From the NCBI GenBank assembly GCA_947000775.1, contig CAMQGK010000436.1, forward strand, positions 1,134,001-1,198,000: DNA of 64,000 nt. Reading direction: 5' to 3'. Origin of the DNA: Pterois miles (taxonomy: Eukaryota > Chordata > Actinopteri > Perciformes > Scorpaenidae). The position numbers were made by a program, and so were the translations under genes. Positions 62,152-64,000 of this stretch are shown one piece after another. Each line of letters starts with the position of its first letter. Position 1 is the first letter of the stretch. Below the pieces are notes generated by a model that did not search any database, was not told the DNA's origin, and saw nothing but the letters and a program-made list of their open reading frames with translations.

Positions 62152-63740
62152 CAGAGTGTGTATCAGAGTGTGTATGTGTGTTTATCAGTATGTGTCAGAG
62201 TGTGTATCAGAGTGTGAGTCAGTGTGTATCAGACTTTGTGTATCAAAGTGTGTCTATCAGAGTGTATGTATCAGTGTGTATCAGAGTGTGTGCATCAGTG
62301 TGTATCAGAATGTGTGTGAGTGTATCAGTGTGTATCAGAGTGTGTATGAGTGTGTATCAGAGTGTGTATGTGTGCATATCAGTGTGTATCAGAGTGTGAG
62401 TCAGTGTATATCAGAGTGTGAGTCAGTGTGTATCAGAGCGTGTGTATCAGTGTGTGTCTATCAGAGTGTGTGTATCAATGTGTATCACAGTGTATCGGAG
62501 TGTATCAGAGTGTGTGTATCAGAGTGTGTGTGAGAGTGTGTATATCAGAGTGTGTGTATCAGTGTGTATCAGTGTGTGTATCAGAGTGTCTGTCAGAGTG
62601 TGCGTATCAGAGTGTCTCTATCAGTGTGTGTATCAGTCTGTATCAGAGTGTGTGTATCAGAGTGTGTATCAGTGTGTATCAGAGTGTGTGTATCAGAGTG
62701 TGTATCAGAGTGTGTGTATCAGTGTGTATCAGAGTGTGTCTATCAGAGTGTGTCTATCAGAGTGTGTGTATCAGAGTGTGTGTAACAGAGTGTGTGTGAG
62801 AGTGTATCAGTGTGTATCAGAGTGTGTCTATCAGAGTGTGTATCAGTGTGTATCAGAGTGTGTCTATCAGAGTGTGTGTATCAGTGTGTATCAGAGTGTG
62901 TGTGAGAGTGTATCAGTGTGTATCAGAGTGTGTATCAGCGTGTGTATCAGAGTGTGTATCAGAGTGTGTATCAGAGTGAGAATCAGAGTGTATCAGAGTG
63001 TGTATCATAGTGTATCAGAGTGTATCAGAGTGAGTCAGTGTGTATCAGAGTGTGTATCAGAGTGTGTATCAGAGTGTGTATCAGGGTGTGAGTCAGTGTG
63101 TCAGAGTGTATCAGAGTGTATCAGAGTGTGTATCACAGTGTGTATCAGAGTGTGTATCAGAGTGAGTCAGTGTGTATCAGTGTATCAGAGTGTGTATCAG
63201 AGTGTATCAGAGTGTGTATCAGAGTGAGTCAGTGCGTATCAGCGTGTATCAGAGTGTGTATCAGAGTGTATCAGAGTGAGTCAGTGTGTATCAGAGTGTA
63301 TCAGAGTGTGTATCAGAGTGTATCAGAGTGTGTCAGAGTGTGTATCAGAGTGCATCAGAGTGTATCTGAGTGTATCAGTGTTTATCAGAGTGTATCAGAG
63401 TGTGTATCAGAGTGAGTCAGTGTGTATCAGAGTGTATCAGAGTGTTTATCATAGTGTATCAGAGTGTATCAGAGTGTGTCAGAGTGTGTATCAGAGTGTA
63501 TCAGAGTTTGTATCAGAGTGTATCAGAGTGTGTATCATAGTGTGTATCAGAGTGTATCAGAGTGAGTCAGTGTGTATCAGAATGTGTATCAGAGTGTGTA
63601 TCAGAGTGTGTACCAGAGTGTATCAGAGTGTGTATCAGAGTGTGTATCAGAGTGTATCATAGTTTATCAGAGTGTGTATCAGAGTGTATCAAAATGTGTA
63701 TCAGAGTGCGTCAGTGTATATCAGAGTGTGTATCAGAGTG
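62152..63740 (+). repeat. Higher-order repeat G, copy 2
   Basis: Second copy of the ~1.58 kb unit with the same variant order. The steps of +16 and +12 bp correspond to changes in subunit number. After it the sequence becomes almost plain 10/12-bp units. Confidence 0.8.
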
Positions 63741-64000
63741 TATCAGAGTGTGTATCAGAGTGTATCAGAGTGTGTATCAGAGTGAGTCAGTGTATATCAG
63801 AGTGTGTATCAGAGTGTGTATCAGAGTGTGCATCAGAGTGAGTATCAGAGTGTATCAGATTGTGTATCATAGTGTGTATCATAGTGTATCAGAGTGTATC
63901 AGAGTGTGTTTCAGAGTGAGTCAGTGTGTATCAGAGTGTGTCAGAGTGTGTATCAGAGTGTGTATCAGAGTGAGTCAGTGTGTATCAGAGTGTATCAGAG

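Larger units (their letters stand above)
54114..64000 (+). repeat. Right satellite block, second part
   Basis: To 60468 this is the satellite portion of copy 2 of the 7.1 kb segment. From there to the window end it is further (GT)n-ATCAGA satellite of the right-hand type, rich in plain 10- and 12-bp units and GTGAGTCAGTG, and still continuing at the edge. No gene or mobile element is seen in it. Confidence 0.95.

Noticed and set aside
1..64000. Telomeric repeat
   Set aside because: No TTAGGG or CCCTAA tracts were seen; a subtelomeric or pericentromeric location cannot be judged from this sequence.

Overview
This window is eukaryotic repetitive DNA with no host gene that I can support. About 56 kb is one tandem-repeat (satellite/minisatellite) field, with G- and T-rich strand on +. 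It is built from units of the form (GT)n-ATCAGA, with n mostly 2, 3 or 4 (10-, 12- and 14-bp units). The field is interrupted by one nearly complete ORF2-bearing L1/Tx1-like LINE retrotransposon on the + strand. The LINE has an AP-like endonuclease, a reverse transcriptase with YADD, a C-terminal Cys/His knuckle and a poly(A) tail. That architecture points to a vertebrate, most likely a teleost fish; the species cannot be told from the sequence.

Layout. 1-39943: left satellite block, organised in nested higher-order duplications (units of about 5.6, 3.3, 3.8, 1.8, 1.5 and 1.2-1.7 kb). 39944-46716: the LINE, lacking ORF1 but with complete ORF2, which is split by one frameshift at an 11-A run. 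ORF2 is followed by an unusually long (2.8 kb), GC-rich, G-quadruplex-prone 3' untranslated region and an A29 tail. 46717-53354: right satellite block. 53353-54113: a second copy of only the last ~760 bp of the LINE. 54114-64000: more satellite, ending with a 1.6 kb tandem duplication.

The second LINE tail is not an independent insertion. It and the ~6.4 kb of satellite after it repeat 45954-53073 almost base for base; I found five small differences by eye. The junction carries a ~280 bp piece copied from 47087-47368. This implies a recent two-step, template-switching type of duplication whose LINE breakpoint lies inside the densest G-run cluster. That rearrangement is the most informative event in the window.

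The many long + strand reading frames in the satellite are a by-product of the repeat unit, which contains no stop codon in any + frame. I do not call them genes. I did not find a credible new gene system; the interest here lies in repeat architecture, the LINE-satellite relationship and the duplication mechanism.
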